From Diogma glabrata (Eukaryota; Arthropoda; Insecta; Diptera; Cylindrotomidae): a DNA stretch of 64,000 bases. This document shows positions 9,214 through 19,685 of this stretch, piece after piece; within the stretch, counting starts at the first letter, position 1; the number at the start of each line of letters is the position of its first letter. The stretch spans positions 97,868,556-97,932,555 of the forward strand of contig OY856186.1 of assembly GCA_963693315.1 (NCBI GenBank). Direction: 5' to 3'. Both the position numbers and the translations under genes were made by a program. Under the pieces are notes generated by a model, which was not told the DNA's origin, made no database searches, and saw only the letters and a program-made list of their open reading frames with translations.

Positions 9214-9698
9214 TGTTATGGAGCCACTCTTATCCATAACCATTGAGTCACTGTAAGTAATTAAACTGTTTTGTAGTATTTGTTGATTAATTGTTATTTA
9301 AAATTATTTAAAGGAAAACAAATATTACGTTACAGTTTAAAAAAACCAATGAATAAACCATTTGAAAGGAAACTCAAATTCTATTGACATTTTCCGCAAA
9401 CTATGCAATTAATTAAAAGTGTGGAAAATGTTAATAGAAAGAAAAAACAGTTAGTCTAGTAGAAGCACCGCAACCCTGAACATCAGGGAATATAATTATT
9501 AACATATAATTTAATTAGTGAAATAATTCCATAATAATTATATTATAATGATCAAGTTGAATAATGTAATAATAATTGGTTACTAATAAAATAATGATTA
9601 CAAAATATAAATAAAATATAACAGAAAATCAATTAAAAAAAGTCAAAGTGTTTTCTTTATAATAAAAAGTGAAAAAGCGAATTAAGAAAATCAGAACA
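9214..9698 (+). repeat. 3' LTR (485 bp)
   Basis: It starts TGTTATGG and ends AACA, so it has TG...CA termini. It lacks the gtttagcc 8-mer present in the 5' LTR; otherwise I saw no differences. The ATAT duplication follows at 9699-9702. Confidence 0.93.
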
Positions 9699-9702
9699 AT
9701 AT

Positions 9703-10035
9703 CTAAAATGGATAATACTCTAGTGAAGTTTAACCAAATGAAATTTTTTCAAATGAAATAGGTCTCAGATCAGGACAAATAGGGCACACCTTAATTGAAA
9801 AGTCAAATATTATTTTGATCCGGCTCAGATCCGGCATTTACTACTAGGCTATATGAGATGAGATAGGTTTTCGCAGTCCGGGCCGGATCAGGACAAATAG
9901 GGCGTGCTCTATTAGTGAAATCATGTATGATTTCTGATAGGGGCTAGATGCAAATGCCCTATTAGGTCATACCTTATTACATCCTGATCCGGACCGGATC
10001 ATAATAGGGCATGCCTGAACAAAATGCCAGTCTTG
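9703..10035 (+). mobile_element. Right part of the CCCGA-type repeat begun at 5
   Basis: The segment is the reverse complement of sequence seen near 30010-30080 (ctagagtattat...ttttag block) and of 50401-50660 (caggcatgccctattatgatc block, here ending at about 10020). It contains several GATCCGG motifs and ends ATGCCAGTCTTG, a degenerate inverted form of the CCCGA start. Confidence 0.6.
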
Positions 10036-10149
10036 AAAAGATTATTCTCAAAACTTGTACTACAATAGATTGTTTGAACCATGAATGGTCAGTTATTTTT
10101 AAAATAATATTTGAATAGGAATCCTCCGCATGGAGGGATTAATTTTTTT

Positions 10150-10860
10150 TATTCGTAAATTTTTTTTTATTTTTGATCTACGAGCGTTGCAACCCCGCTT
10201 CCTCCAGTCAATGCTATATTGACATACGAGCAAACGTGAGCTGTCACATATCACTGACAATATCAGTGAGACCACTAGCCGAGGTAAGGATGAGGGGATG
10301 AGACCACTAGCTAATCTTAAGGGTGTTGGCCGATGAACACTATTCAGTCAACGGTAGCACCCTCAATCTTAGCTATGGAGTATTCCTTGATAATGTCACG
10401 TTATTGCTTACTCGACAAATCGTGCCTTCATATAATTCTATGCATGGGCTTTAATCATTGAGGAAGGAAGTGCGTCGCATGATCAAGGAATATGCCCCTA
10501 TAGTTGGATTATTGGCAACCCCGTTAAAGTTTTGTTCTTGCAAATTGTTAAAACAAATTTGCTTTTTAGCTCTTATTTTTTTTGTTTTTTCTCTATCCTA
10601 TCATAAATATTGGCCTATGCCCTATGTCATATTTTATGTGTGATATGATTTATTGTTTAGTTATTCCTTCTATATAAACAAATATAAAAAAACAAAAAAA
10701 ATTGCGTCCATCAACACCTTGGAACGCATGTTGTTGTGGGACCTTGGTCTTTAAAGGTTTTTATGTGTTATTGTGACACATATTGTAATTCCTACTACAC
10801 AACACATTTTATAAAAAAAACAATATGTGTCTCAACGACACATAAAACCCCTTTAATACC
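10150..10860 (+). repeat. Dispersed repeat 'R2', copy 1, with terminal hairpin
   Basis: Blocks such as cacatatcactgacaata, agggtg...gatgaacactattcagtcaacggtagcaccc and catgatcaaggaatatgcccc recur in inverted orientation at 14315-14660, 39240-39580 and 54690-55090. At 10755-10856 a near-perfect foldback (ttttatgtgttattgtgacacatattg and its complement) forms a ~100-bp hairpin. The 61-codon frame at 10458-10643 starts with MIKEYAP-like codons also found in the 54837-55034 copy, but the two diverge by frameshift afterwards. I treat it as repeat DNA, not a gene. Confidence 0.55.
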
Positions 10861-11170
10861 TATACTCTGACAACAACATGCATTCAGATTTTTGAGGTTT
10901 TGAAGGGTGAACATTTCTGTTTAGGCGCCGTTTTATAACGGGACGATTCATGATGTTAAAATTGCGAAAGCTCATTTCTAGCAAAGAACCATGCACTCCT
11001 AGCAAATTGGGGTGTTCATTTTTTAACTTAAACTCGCTTAACTTACACATTTTATTTATATAAATTAAAATTATGTGAGAATAAAATATTATTAGAGAAG
11101 CAACTATAAAGTCTAAAATAAACAAAAATGCGAATTGGTTATATTGGTAATGAAAAACTGTGATATCCAC
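10853..11170 (-). other. Unrecognised minus-strand frame of 105 codons
   Basis: The C-terminal half (about 11041 down to 10853) is basic and reads like a real protein (HPNLLGVHGSLLEMSFRNFN...RRLNRNVHPSKPQKSE). The N-terminal half is hydrophobic and AT-driven. I do not recognise a family. It may be the end of a degraded transposon protein. No promoter or splice context supports expression. Confidence 0.2.
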
Positions 11171-11419
11171 AGGTGAAAAACTCGAAATTTGAACTTAACC
11201 ATTTTTGATTTTCCTGAAACTTGGCATATGAGTAGTATGAACCAAATAAAAAATACAACTTATTTTACAATTTTTTAAAGTACACAGTTTAAGCATAGGG
11301 GGCGGGGCACCGTAACATGCATGAAAAATGAAAATTTAACAAATCCGAGTTTATACTTTGAAATTAAATTGCTCAAGAAGGGCTATACTGATTTCATCAA
11401 ACTTTTTTTTCTTTGATAG

Positions 11420-11984
11420 TAGTCCCTGGGCCGGGCCCGATTTCATGCGATGATTACCACATTTTTTATATACTTCGTGAGGCGCCTGTCCTTGACGAGC
11501 CCGAAAACATTTGTTCTGCAATTTTTCTCAAATCGGCCGCTTCGGGATCAAATCGGCAAGCTCCGAAAAATGCCGATTCCCCCGATCTTGTAAATTTGCT
11601 ACCACATTTTTGGAAGTGGGGTTTAAAAATTTGTTTAAGAACACGAGGATATGCTTGTCCGACCAAAATGTGTCTGCTATTGGCGAGTCCGACAGCTAAC
11701 ATTTTGGATGTTTGGGTTGTCGGACTAGACAATAGCAGACAAATTTTTGTCGGACACGGTTACCCTCGCGTTCTAAATCAAATTTCCAACCCCCATAGAT
11801 AAAACAAGTAATTGTACAAGATCCCGGGCAATCGGCATTTTTCGGAGCTTGCCGAACGCAAAAGCGGCCGATTTGAGAAAAATTGCAGAACAAATGTTTT
11901 CGGGCTCGTCAAGGACAGGCGCTTCACGAAGTATATAAAATATGTGGTAATCATCACATGAAATCGGCGCCGGCCCAGGGACTA
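11420..11984. mobile_element. Palindromic MITE, copy 1 (TAGTCCCTGGG...CCCAGGGACTA)
   Basis: Nearly the whole 565 bp folds on itself. The left arm includes gatgattaccacat, gaggcgcctgtccttgacgag, cccgaaaacatttgttctgca, aatcggccgctt and agctccgaaaaatgccgat; all recur inverted on the right. Other copies are at 37113-37606 and 56240-56736. It has no gene; translated frames on both strands are mirror artefacts. The target duplication in this copy is unclear. Confidence 0.85.
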
Positions 11985-12938
11985 AGGTTATTAGTTAATC
12001 GTTTGAAAAAAAATTAATTAGTTGTTTTTGTAAATATGTAATTTTAAAATTAAAATTTTTAAAAAACTTTTTTAAAGATTTCGCTACGGTCAAAGATCAA
12101 TTGGAATTTAATTTTTTTTGAATAGATCTATTTCTACTTTAAAATATTTCAATTTTACAAAGAGGCGTTAATTCGTGTTCTTGAGATATTTAATTTTAAA
12201 AATTTTTGGTCTGACGTAAATGCTAATTTTTCATAATTTTTTCGAACTTCAGTTAACTTCGGTTAAAATTTTTTGTTGATAAAAATTGTTCGAAAAAATA
12301 ATGAACAGTTAGAATTTTAGTGGAACTAAAAATTTTTAAAGTAGAATATCTCAAGAATACAAATTAACACATCTTTGTAAATTTGATATATTTTAGAGTA
12401 AGGATAGAACTATTTTTAAAAATGAACCACGGGAAAAACCAGAAGTAGGTTGACAGAACTGTTTTCATTCTTTTCAAGATGCCACTTTAAAGTTTTATCA
12501 TATTTTAATTCAACGACAAAATGTTTGTTCACTCACTACAGCCGTCGTTAATGTCAGAATTTTGACAAATCTTTGATACATTTTCATAATTGATGTATAA
12601 AATGGATATAAGTTTACTAAATTTTTAGATCATTAAATGTTTAGAACAAGTAATGAAGATTGGAGAAAATAATACAAGGTTAAAAAAATTATTATGATTA
12701 ATGATTTATGTTTTCATATATGTATATTCAATAAGGTTGTTTACATTAACTCCGTACTTCATGTTCTAATTCTGAAAGATTGAATTTTTGGTAAATTTTG
12801 ATCGATCGCATTTTAAAATTTTTTAATCCGGCAAGTTCTTTAAACCAAAATAACAAATAATTTTTATTTGTTGTTGTGCTGTATCTTTCCCAAAAAGACA
12901 CAATACAAATTTTATAGCAACAAATACAATACAAATTA
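11985..12938. other. AT-rich interval with no recognisable gene
   Basis: The interval is T/A-rich with weak internal inverted similarity (aattttaaaaattttt-type stretches near 12170 and 12330). I see no supported coding region or named repeat. Confidence 0.4.
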
Positions 12939-13384
12939 CAGTAAAACTCGTTTATAAAGTACGGTCAAGGGACCGACGTAAGCGTACGTTATACACCATG
13001 GTACGTTATATCCAGAAAAATTAAAAAAGCATAAGCAAATTTGCCTGTTATGCTCATTATATCATTGTATTTCATATTAAATTATTTACTACATGTTAAT
13101 TGATATAAAAGCGATCGCAAAAAAATAGCAACATACAGTTTAAAAACAATTCATTATCATAAAATAATTATGTTAAAGCTAATCAAACCGATGCTACATA
13201 AACATATGTATGTTAATATTTTCGAATGAGAATGTTTGAATATGTGGCTACTCAGATTAAGCTTCGATTTACAATTTTTTTACTGAAAAATAATCAGTAA
13301 TTTTCTGTTGTTTAAGGCAAAGTTGAATAATATTTTCCACTTTAATTACAATTTGGTCGTCAATTTGCATTTGATCAAATCCGG

Positions 13385-14125
13385 GCTGCAAACCTGATCA
13401 GCAAGCGCGTAGCGTACGGATTTAACCCCGCAATTGTGTAGTTTTTTCAAAACTTTTTCACCGACCGATACATTTCGGTATCCATCGATGGCTTTTCTTC
13501 TGCGTCTAAATTAATTAACGCTGATTTACCCCAAGGCTTAGTTTTGTCACCACTTTATTTTTAATTTATGTGAAATGAAAATCATCAGTAACCCAATTAA
13601 TAATTTTGCAGATGATAGTACACTGCACAAGTCGTTCGTTTTCCTATCTTGGGAAAATGCATGAACGAATAAAGCCCGTCCGGAAAGACGCTGCCATAAA
13701 TGTAAATGATAGCCTGGCAAAAGTTTCCAATTGGGGTGGCTGAAATATGTTCAATTTTAACTCCACCAAAACATGGCTATTGATTGTTGCCAGATCAACG
13801 ACCGACTTTGCCAAAGATATTTTGATTAGTGTGTGTGACAAACAAATAGACGAATGAGAAAAATTTTATTGGTCGTCAAAATTTCTATAGACTTACTCTA
13901 GAATGATCGTATAATGGTGATGGCAAAGAGCGCGCCAAGAAAACTCAGTCCTCAATAGATGTAAAAAATATTTTACTCCATATTAATTACTTCACATTTG
14001 TAAGTCCTACATTCGTGGTTGTATGGAGTATTGTTGTCAAGTTTGGGGTGCTGCATCTGTTTCCATCCTGACTCTTTTGTACTCTATTCAAAAACGTGCT
14101 ACACGAGTTGTGATTGAAACTTAAC
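13385..14125 (+). pseudogene. LINE reverse transcriptase relic (CR1/Jockey-like)
   Basis: Broken frames encode the LPQGLVLSPLYF block near 13525-13560, the catalytic-region FADDSTLH near 13607-13630, an NWG...FNSTKT block near 13730, and YKSYIRGCMEYC...VWG near 13995-14050. Stops and shifts interrupt it repeatedly. The motifs resemble those of the intact LINE frame at 25712-27844 (FADDSTLH, RPCMEYCSHIWGGA), so it belongs to a related family. It is old and non-functional. Confidence 0.8.
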
Positions 14126-14314
14126 TTCAAATCTTAATTCTCTGATCTCGGTGTTTTTTATAAACATCGTCACCAGCAGTGCTCGGATGAAATCGAATCC
14201 ATCATGCGTCAACCATATTTTTTACCCTGTTTTACTTGTCAATGGTCAATGGTGTTTTACTGGTCACTCATTGTCATAGTGTCCAAATCAATAGTCACGA
14301 CTCACGAGTGCCTT

Positions 14315-14660
14315 CGATCCACTAAGGTTTGAAAAAAAGAGTTCTCGACACCTCAGAACGCATATTGTTGTGCCAATTAGATCTTACCAGGTATCTATGT
14401 GCTTTTGTCACACATATTGTAATTCTTATAACATAATACTTTTTATTTAAAAAACAAAATAGAGTGCCATCATCGAGATATATTCCATAACAATAGAGTT
14501 CATCTGGCAGCACCCTTAAGATAACACCTTGGCTAATAATATCTCACTTCTATTGTCAGTGATATGTGATATCTAACGTTAGCTCATATATATGTCAATA
14601 GCAGGGACTGGAGTAGGCATTTTCGTCACTCCCATAGACCAAAAATAAAAATTTGTTCGA
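14315..14660 (-). repeat. Dispersed repeat 'R2', copy 2 (inverted)
   Basis: In reverse it reads ttttggtctatgggagtgac, ctccagtcc, cacatatcactgacaata and agggtgctgcc...gatgaac, matching 10165-10360. A degenerate form of the hairpin arm (cacatattgtaattctt) is at 14412-14428. Confidence 0.55.
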
Positions 14661-14835
14661 ATTTCTATAAATCATCATACTCAGATTCTATTTAGTATGA
14701 GGCGTCTAATAAACTCCCTTTTATCCGTTACTGTCGAAGTATACGATCGTAGTTATCCCAGGTTTTTTGAGACAATAGCTTATGGAAATTGCTTTAACTT
14801 TTTATCACGACTTCGAAATAAAATGAACGACATCT

Positions 14836-14955
14836 AAAGCCGGGCAATCACATACAACAGAAACAGAAACACAATTTCATACAAATTTGACAGAAAAAAA
14901 TTCTGTTTCTGTAAAATTTGTATGAAAGTCTGTTTCTGTTGCATGTGGCTTCAAG
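14836..14955. repeat. Short hairpin repeat
   Basis: Arms cacatacaacagaaacagaaa and tttctgttgcatgtg, plus atttcatacaaattt / aaatttgtatgaaa, face each other across a short centre. The ~120-bp foldback resembles a small MITE. No copy was seen elsewhere in the window. Confidence 0.6.
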
Positions 14956-15752
14956 CCTTATAAGTGTTTTCGCTCTATCTTTAAAGTTCAATACACTAGA
15001 GTTTACAAAATCCTAAATTTAACCTTTATAGTGTAGTCTGTAAAGCAATATTTTTCAGAGAAACATTTTAAGAGCTCATTATATTGATCCATTTTTAACG
15101 GCTTTCTCTACTTTGTGAAATTTAACACATCTAATTTTTTTACGTTTCAATGAACAAACAAACAGCTTCAATTTCTAATCGATTGCGCACAATCGAAGAA
15201 ATTTTTCTACATTCCAAACATTACCCTAACTTGAGAAAGACTTCTTTTGATCGACTTCCGCCAAACATTTTAATTTATTGGCCAAAGTGATCACTTGCAT
15301 TTTAATTTGATTTGGGGCCGTATGGCACCTTTAGCATTTTCATAAAACATGAATGAAAGCATTAAAGAATTCGAACTGATAAATTAGCAAATATTTTCTC
15401 AACACTTACTTGCGAATTAACCCATGAACCACAACAAATTAATGAAAGGAAGCAGAAACATTTCGTAGAAAAATAATAAATATCGTAAAGCATCAAATAC
15501 TTACGACTTTTAAATTTTTATGTTTATTTTGTCTTTTTATTTTCTATTCGTACTTTATAAACTGGGCAAATTACATAGAAAAATAGTTCACGGGACTAAA
15601 CGTGTGTACGTTATAACCTTATAAGCCGAGGTACCTTATAAGAAGGATAATTTGTTCGTAAAATTTTTATAGATGTAAGAAAAAAATTTGCTGTACTCTA
15701 TAGACCAAGTGTACTTTATACATGGTGTACGCTAAAAGCGAGTTTTACTGTA

Positions 15753-17149
15753 TTAATGTGAATCCTGGCACGAAACACACAAAAGTTTTCTAAAGGAATT
15801 TTAGAGAAAATGAAAAATTATTTCGAATTGCAAAATTCAAGTGACTTCCAATATAAGTACAGCTTCATTGCTTACAAAAAACCCATCCAAATGGTTATTA
15901 ATTATTAATTACATAATATTGTATAATTAATTCATAATCATAATTGATATCATGTTGCTTTACATTTAAGACCCTAAATGAGCTATTTTGATTTACACTT
16001 GACTGACTTATGGTGTTTTTTAAATGTTCAGATAATTTAGTTTGTACTTCACAATCTAAAAATTGTTAAGTAATTTTACTAAGGTACAATTAGAATATTC
16101 ACTAGATAACTAATTATGCTTAACAATTGGATGAACACAGTGAATAATCTGCAGATACCAATACTTAGTCGGTGATCATAAGACTCATTACTATCCTTTA
16201 TAGTTGCTCCTGAATTCATTAGTAACATATCTTATTCTATGCTAAACATATGGTCCCACACTTAATAAACAGATTTTACTTCGTCTAGCGTTTTTACTGT
16301 TGTTATTATGTTTTATTAATCATAAAAAAATTGAGTAATAATAAAATGAAACAGAATTGCGTTAATATCATTTAACTTGATTAAAAAAAAATAAAAGCAA
16401 TATAATAAATTGTAGCAGCGTATGAATGAAAAATTAATAAAAACAGAGGTCAGATAGACAATCAAATCACTTGCGTGTTACTTCATCATGCCTTTGTACA
16501 TTCTACCATATGTTCATACATACACATTTTTTCGTATGTGATTGAAGATTTACATATTTCTTAATAAACAAAAAATATTTGTAAAGATAATAATTTTTTT
16601 TGTTTTCGTTTTGTTTTGCTTTTCTTAATCTAATCTTCATGGTTTAATTTAAAAGCAAAAAAAAACTCTGAATTCAAAAATTTTATAAGAAGTATTTAAG
16701 AAGAATACATTTTTGTTGGAATTTTCGGATGTGCGAAGGCGGAGATCAAATAATTCGAGATCAATGTATCATTAATTCTGTTTTATTATTAGTATTACTT
16801 AAGTTAGACAACCAAAAATTATTTTCTATTTTTTTGTCATCAATTAAAAATGAAAAAATTAAGCAAATTAGGTTTGATTTAAGATGATTTGATTGTTAAA
16901 TGATAATATGAAATGTCTATCTAATTCGGGAGAAAATAAGAAAAAGACATAAAAGAAAAGATTTAAAATAATTACAAAAAGATATTTAACAAGAAACTAT
17001 ATCTGGTAGGCACATTTCTGGTAGTCTTGGTTTTAGAAAACTAGTAAAACTTAGCTAAACAAGAAATAGCCACCTTTGCGTTTATTATTTGATGATCAAA
17101 AAATAGATGCTTTTCGGTTTTTGGATCGCATATTTTACAGAACAAACAA
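15753..17149. other. AT-rich interval without recognised features
   Basis: I see no coding region, tRNA or clear repeat pair here. The sequence is about three-quarters A+T with runs such as tttttttgttttcgttttg near 16600. Confidence 0.4.
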
Positions 17150-18430
17150 ATTTAATATACTAATGAAACAAGTGCATAGTAAAGATACTAACAAATATTT
17201 TGAGGTTTTTTTTTTGAAAAATTCCATAAAGGATTCTGGAAGTTATGCTCGAAAAAAGTTGGAAAAAATCAAAACTTTATGTTTTCTTAAAAATTTTCCA
17301 TATTCAACGCCATAAATTTTGAACAAACAATGATTGTTAATTTATTTAATTTCTTGGAGCCTACAGTTAATTCAATATCCTTTCTTTTAAGTTAAAAAGC
17401 ACAAATTTTGGTGCAGGTTGCATCAAGTTATTCAGGCTTTCCTGAAAAAAAGGAACACTCAAAATTTGGAAAAAAAAATGTTTACTAAGAATAATTTAAA
17501 TTCTGCAACATAATTTATTAATATGAGTTCTTATACAGATTTTCGAGATAAAATTGCGAGTTATGGTCAAAACCTGGTCGTAACACAACGTTAAAACGTT
17601 AAATGAACATTTTCTCTATTGTACCATCTTGAATGTGTTAAGTTGCAGTTGACATAGCTATTTTTTGGCATCCATGGTTTATCTTCATTCAGTTTTATGC
17701 CAAAGTAATGAAGGTAAGCAATTCTTATATATGGAGTGGTTTTTTTAGCAGGATGTGTTATGCAAATTCCACAAATAAAACAAAAGGAATTTGGACTATT
17801 TTTTCAATTGAAACTTCTTGAGAAGCCACTTATATAAATTTAACTTAGTATTTTAGTAGTATTTTAATTTAATTTAGTATTTTAAAAGAATTCTTAACTG
17901 ATGTTTGAAAACGACATAACTTGTAAAATATTATTTACGATGCGGCACAAAAAGAAAAGAAAAAATACATAAAAACGTGGTTGAAATAAGGAAAACTCAA
18001 AATGGCTCGCAGTTTTTATTCGAAATATCTTTATATAGCTTAAACATAAATCAATTATGTTGCAGAATTTAAATTATTGTTCGTAAAAAATTTTTTTCAA
18101 AATGTTTAGTTTTGGTTTTTTTGGGAATACCTGAATAACATGGTGCAACCTGCACCAGAATTCGTGTTTTTTAACTTGGGCATTGGGCACTTGGGAAAGG
18201 GCATTGAATTTACCACGGGCTCCAATGAATTAAAATAATTTACAATCATTGTTTGTTTAAAATTTATGGCATTGAATATGGAAAATTTTTTAAAAAACCT
18301 AAATTTTTGATTTTTTTTTCAACTTTTTTCGAATGTAACTTCCAAAATCCTTTATGGATTTTTACAAAAATAGCTCCAAATGTTTGTTAGCATCTTAACT
18401 ATGCACTTCTTTATGCACACTGAATTTGTT
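17150..18430. repeat. Inverted duplication of a LINE 3' end
   Basis: About 17150-17560 and the reverse complement of 18005-18430 align at roughly 80% by eye. Shared blocks include acaaacaatgattgt, tggtgcaggttgca and aatttaaattctgcaacataatt. A ~440-bp centre separates the arms. The right arm continues into the minus-strand RT relic. The left arm carries a plus-strand relic of the same coding end (17076-17315), so this looks like two LINE 3' ends placed tail to tail or an inverted duplication. Confidence 0.7.
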
Positions 18431-19680
18431 TGTCTAGACTTAATTTTGAGAACAAACCATTTGTCAATATTTAGAAATAAGTCATTTTCCATACGCCAAG
18501 AGTATAATCTGTCTAGATAATTTTGTAAATTAAGACAATCATTAATGGACTCAATTGAAGAAAATATTTTTAGATCATCAGCAAGTAATAAAACTTTACT
18601 ATCTGAAACATCAACAATGTCGTCAATGAAAAGAATAAATAATAAAGGACCTAATATAGATCCTTTAGGAACACCAGATTGAGGATGGAAAGAAAAGGAT
18701 TCTACATTATTAATACTAACAAATTGACTACGATTTACCAAATAAGAGTGCAACCAATTAATGATATCAACATTAAATCCAAACCGTTTGGCTAAAAAGA
18801 AGCTTTTCTTTATTAATATAGGGTGTTTCACTTTATCAAATGCTTTAGCGAAATCAGTGTAAATGGCATCTACACCAAATCCGGAATCAACCAAAGTATA
18901 TACATATTCTGTAAAATTCAACAAATTTGTCAAAGTAGATCTATTTTTAAAGAAGCCAGTTTATCCGAAATTAAATTTTTAGTATGATAAAATAGCTTAT
19001 TATGAATAAGTCTTTCCAAAATTTTTCTACAACAATCTAGAATCAAAATTGGTCTATAATTTTTAATATCAGTACTATCTCCAGCTTTAAAAATTGGTGT
19101 AATTTTACCATTCTTCCAAAAAGAGGGGAAAATTCCTTCGGCTAAAGATTTGTTAAAAATAATCCCAAGTGGTAAAAAATTGAATCAGCAACATTTAAAA
19201 AAAAAAGTGGTGGTAACATATCAGGACCACAACACAGGACCACTTATTAATATCTAAATGCTTTAGTTCAAAAATAATATCATCATTAGCTATCGAAAAA
19301 GGACTTAAATAATTTAAATCAGTAGCAGAAGCAACATGGATTGAAGACGAATAAATAGAATTATTAGTACTGTAAACAGAATTGAAATAAGTAGCAAAAA
19401 GATTAGATATTTCTTTAGTAGAAATAACAGAACTACCATTCAAATGCATACTGGCAGGAATGTTGCCTTTTATTTTCAGAGTTTTAGAATAAGACCAAAA
19501 AAATTTAGGATCATGGTAAATATTTGCTTCAACAGAATGCAAATACTAAGTATGACAAATTTTAATTTCTTTTTCTTAGATCTTACATTCGAAAATTTTT
19601 TATAATACTTAGGATCGATTTCGCTTAAATTTATATCTATTCTATTTATATATAGTTTTCGGCATAAAACTTTCATGAGG
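18352..19680 (-). pseudogene. LINE reverse transcriptase relic, minus strand (CR1/Jockey-like)
   Basis: The piece at 18933-18352 encodes an RT palm: YTDFAKAFDKVKH, the GVPKGSILGPLLFILFIDDI block and LLADDLKIFSS (catalytic ADD). The piece upstream (19542-19195) encodes the linker before RT, including HDPKFFWSYSKTLK. Between them 18934-19194 is in other frames (for example a KNRSTLTNLL block). Multiple shifts and stops show it is dead. Endonuclease sequence of the same orientation survives at 21050-21185, separated by the insertion at 19686-21041. Confidence 0.85.
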
Positions 19681-19685
19681 ACATT

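Larger units (their letters stand above)
353..9702 (+). mobile_element. Errantivirus-like Gypsy LTR retrotransposon with env, ATAT target duplication
   Basis: Two almost identical LTRs bound a gag-pol-env internal region of about 8.4 kb. A 4-bp ATAT duplication sits at 353-356 and 9699-9702. Order is LTR, primer-binding site, long leader, gag, protease, RT, RNase H, integrase, env, purine-rich tract, LTR, as in insect errantiviruses of the 17.6/297/gypsy type, where a short AT-rich target is usual. LTR near-identity indicates recent insertion. The reading frames are nevertheless broken by one in-frame stop (4245-4247) and indels near 6058-6090, 7320-7330 and 8465-8502, so this copy is not obviously autonomous. 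It sits inside the CCCGA repeat at 5-10035. Confidence 0.92.
12939..15750. mobile_element. 2.8-kb element with pogo/Tigger-like terminal inverted repeats
   Basis: CAGTAAAACTCG at 12939-12950 is matched by CGAGTTTTACTG at 15739-15750, each flanked by TA (12937-12938, 15751-15752), the Tc1/mariner-type TSD. Similarity continues inward (tttataaagtacgg; gtacgttata). CAGTA...-type ends with TA duplication suit pogo/Tigger relatives. No transposase is readable. Inside are an RT relic (13385-14125), an R2 repeat (14315-14660) and a small hairpin (14836-14955). Confidence 0.68.

Noticed and set aside
10458..10643. Small hydrophobic frame resembling a membrane peptide
   Set aside because: It lies in dispersed repeat R2; the homologous copy at 54837-55034 shares only the first codons and then shifts, so no protein-level conservation.
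11413..11893. Overlapping frames on both strands (up to 129 codons)
   Set aside because: They lie inside a palindromic MITE, and mirror frames on opposite strands are expected from the foldback.
10150..14660. A single large foldback transposon bounded by R2 copies 1 and 2 in inverted orientation
   Set aside because: The pogo-like element 12939-15750 overlaps one arm but not the other, so the inverted R2 copies are more simply independent insertions.
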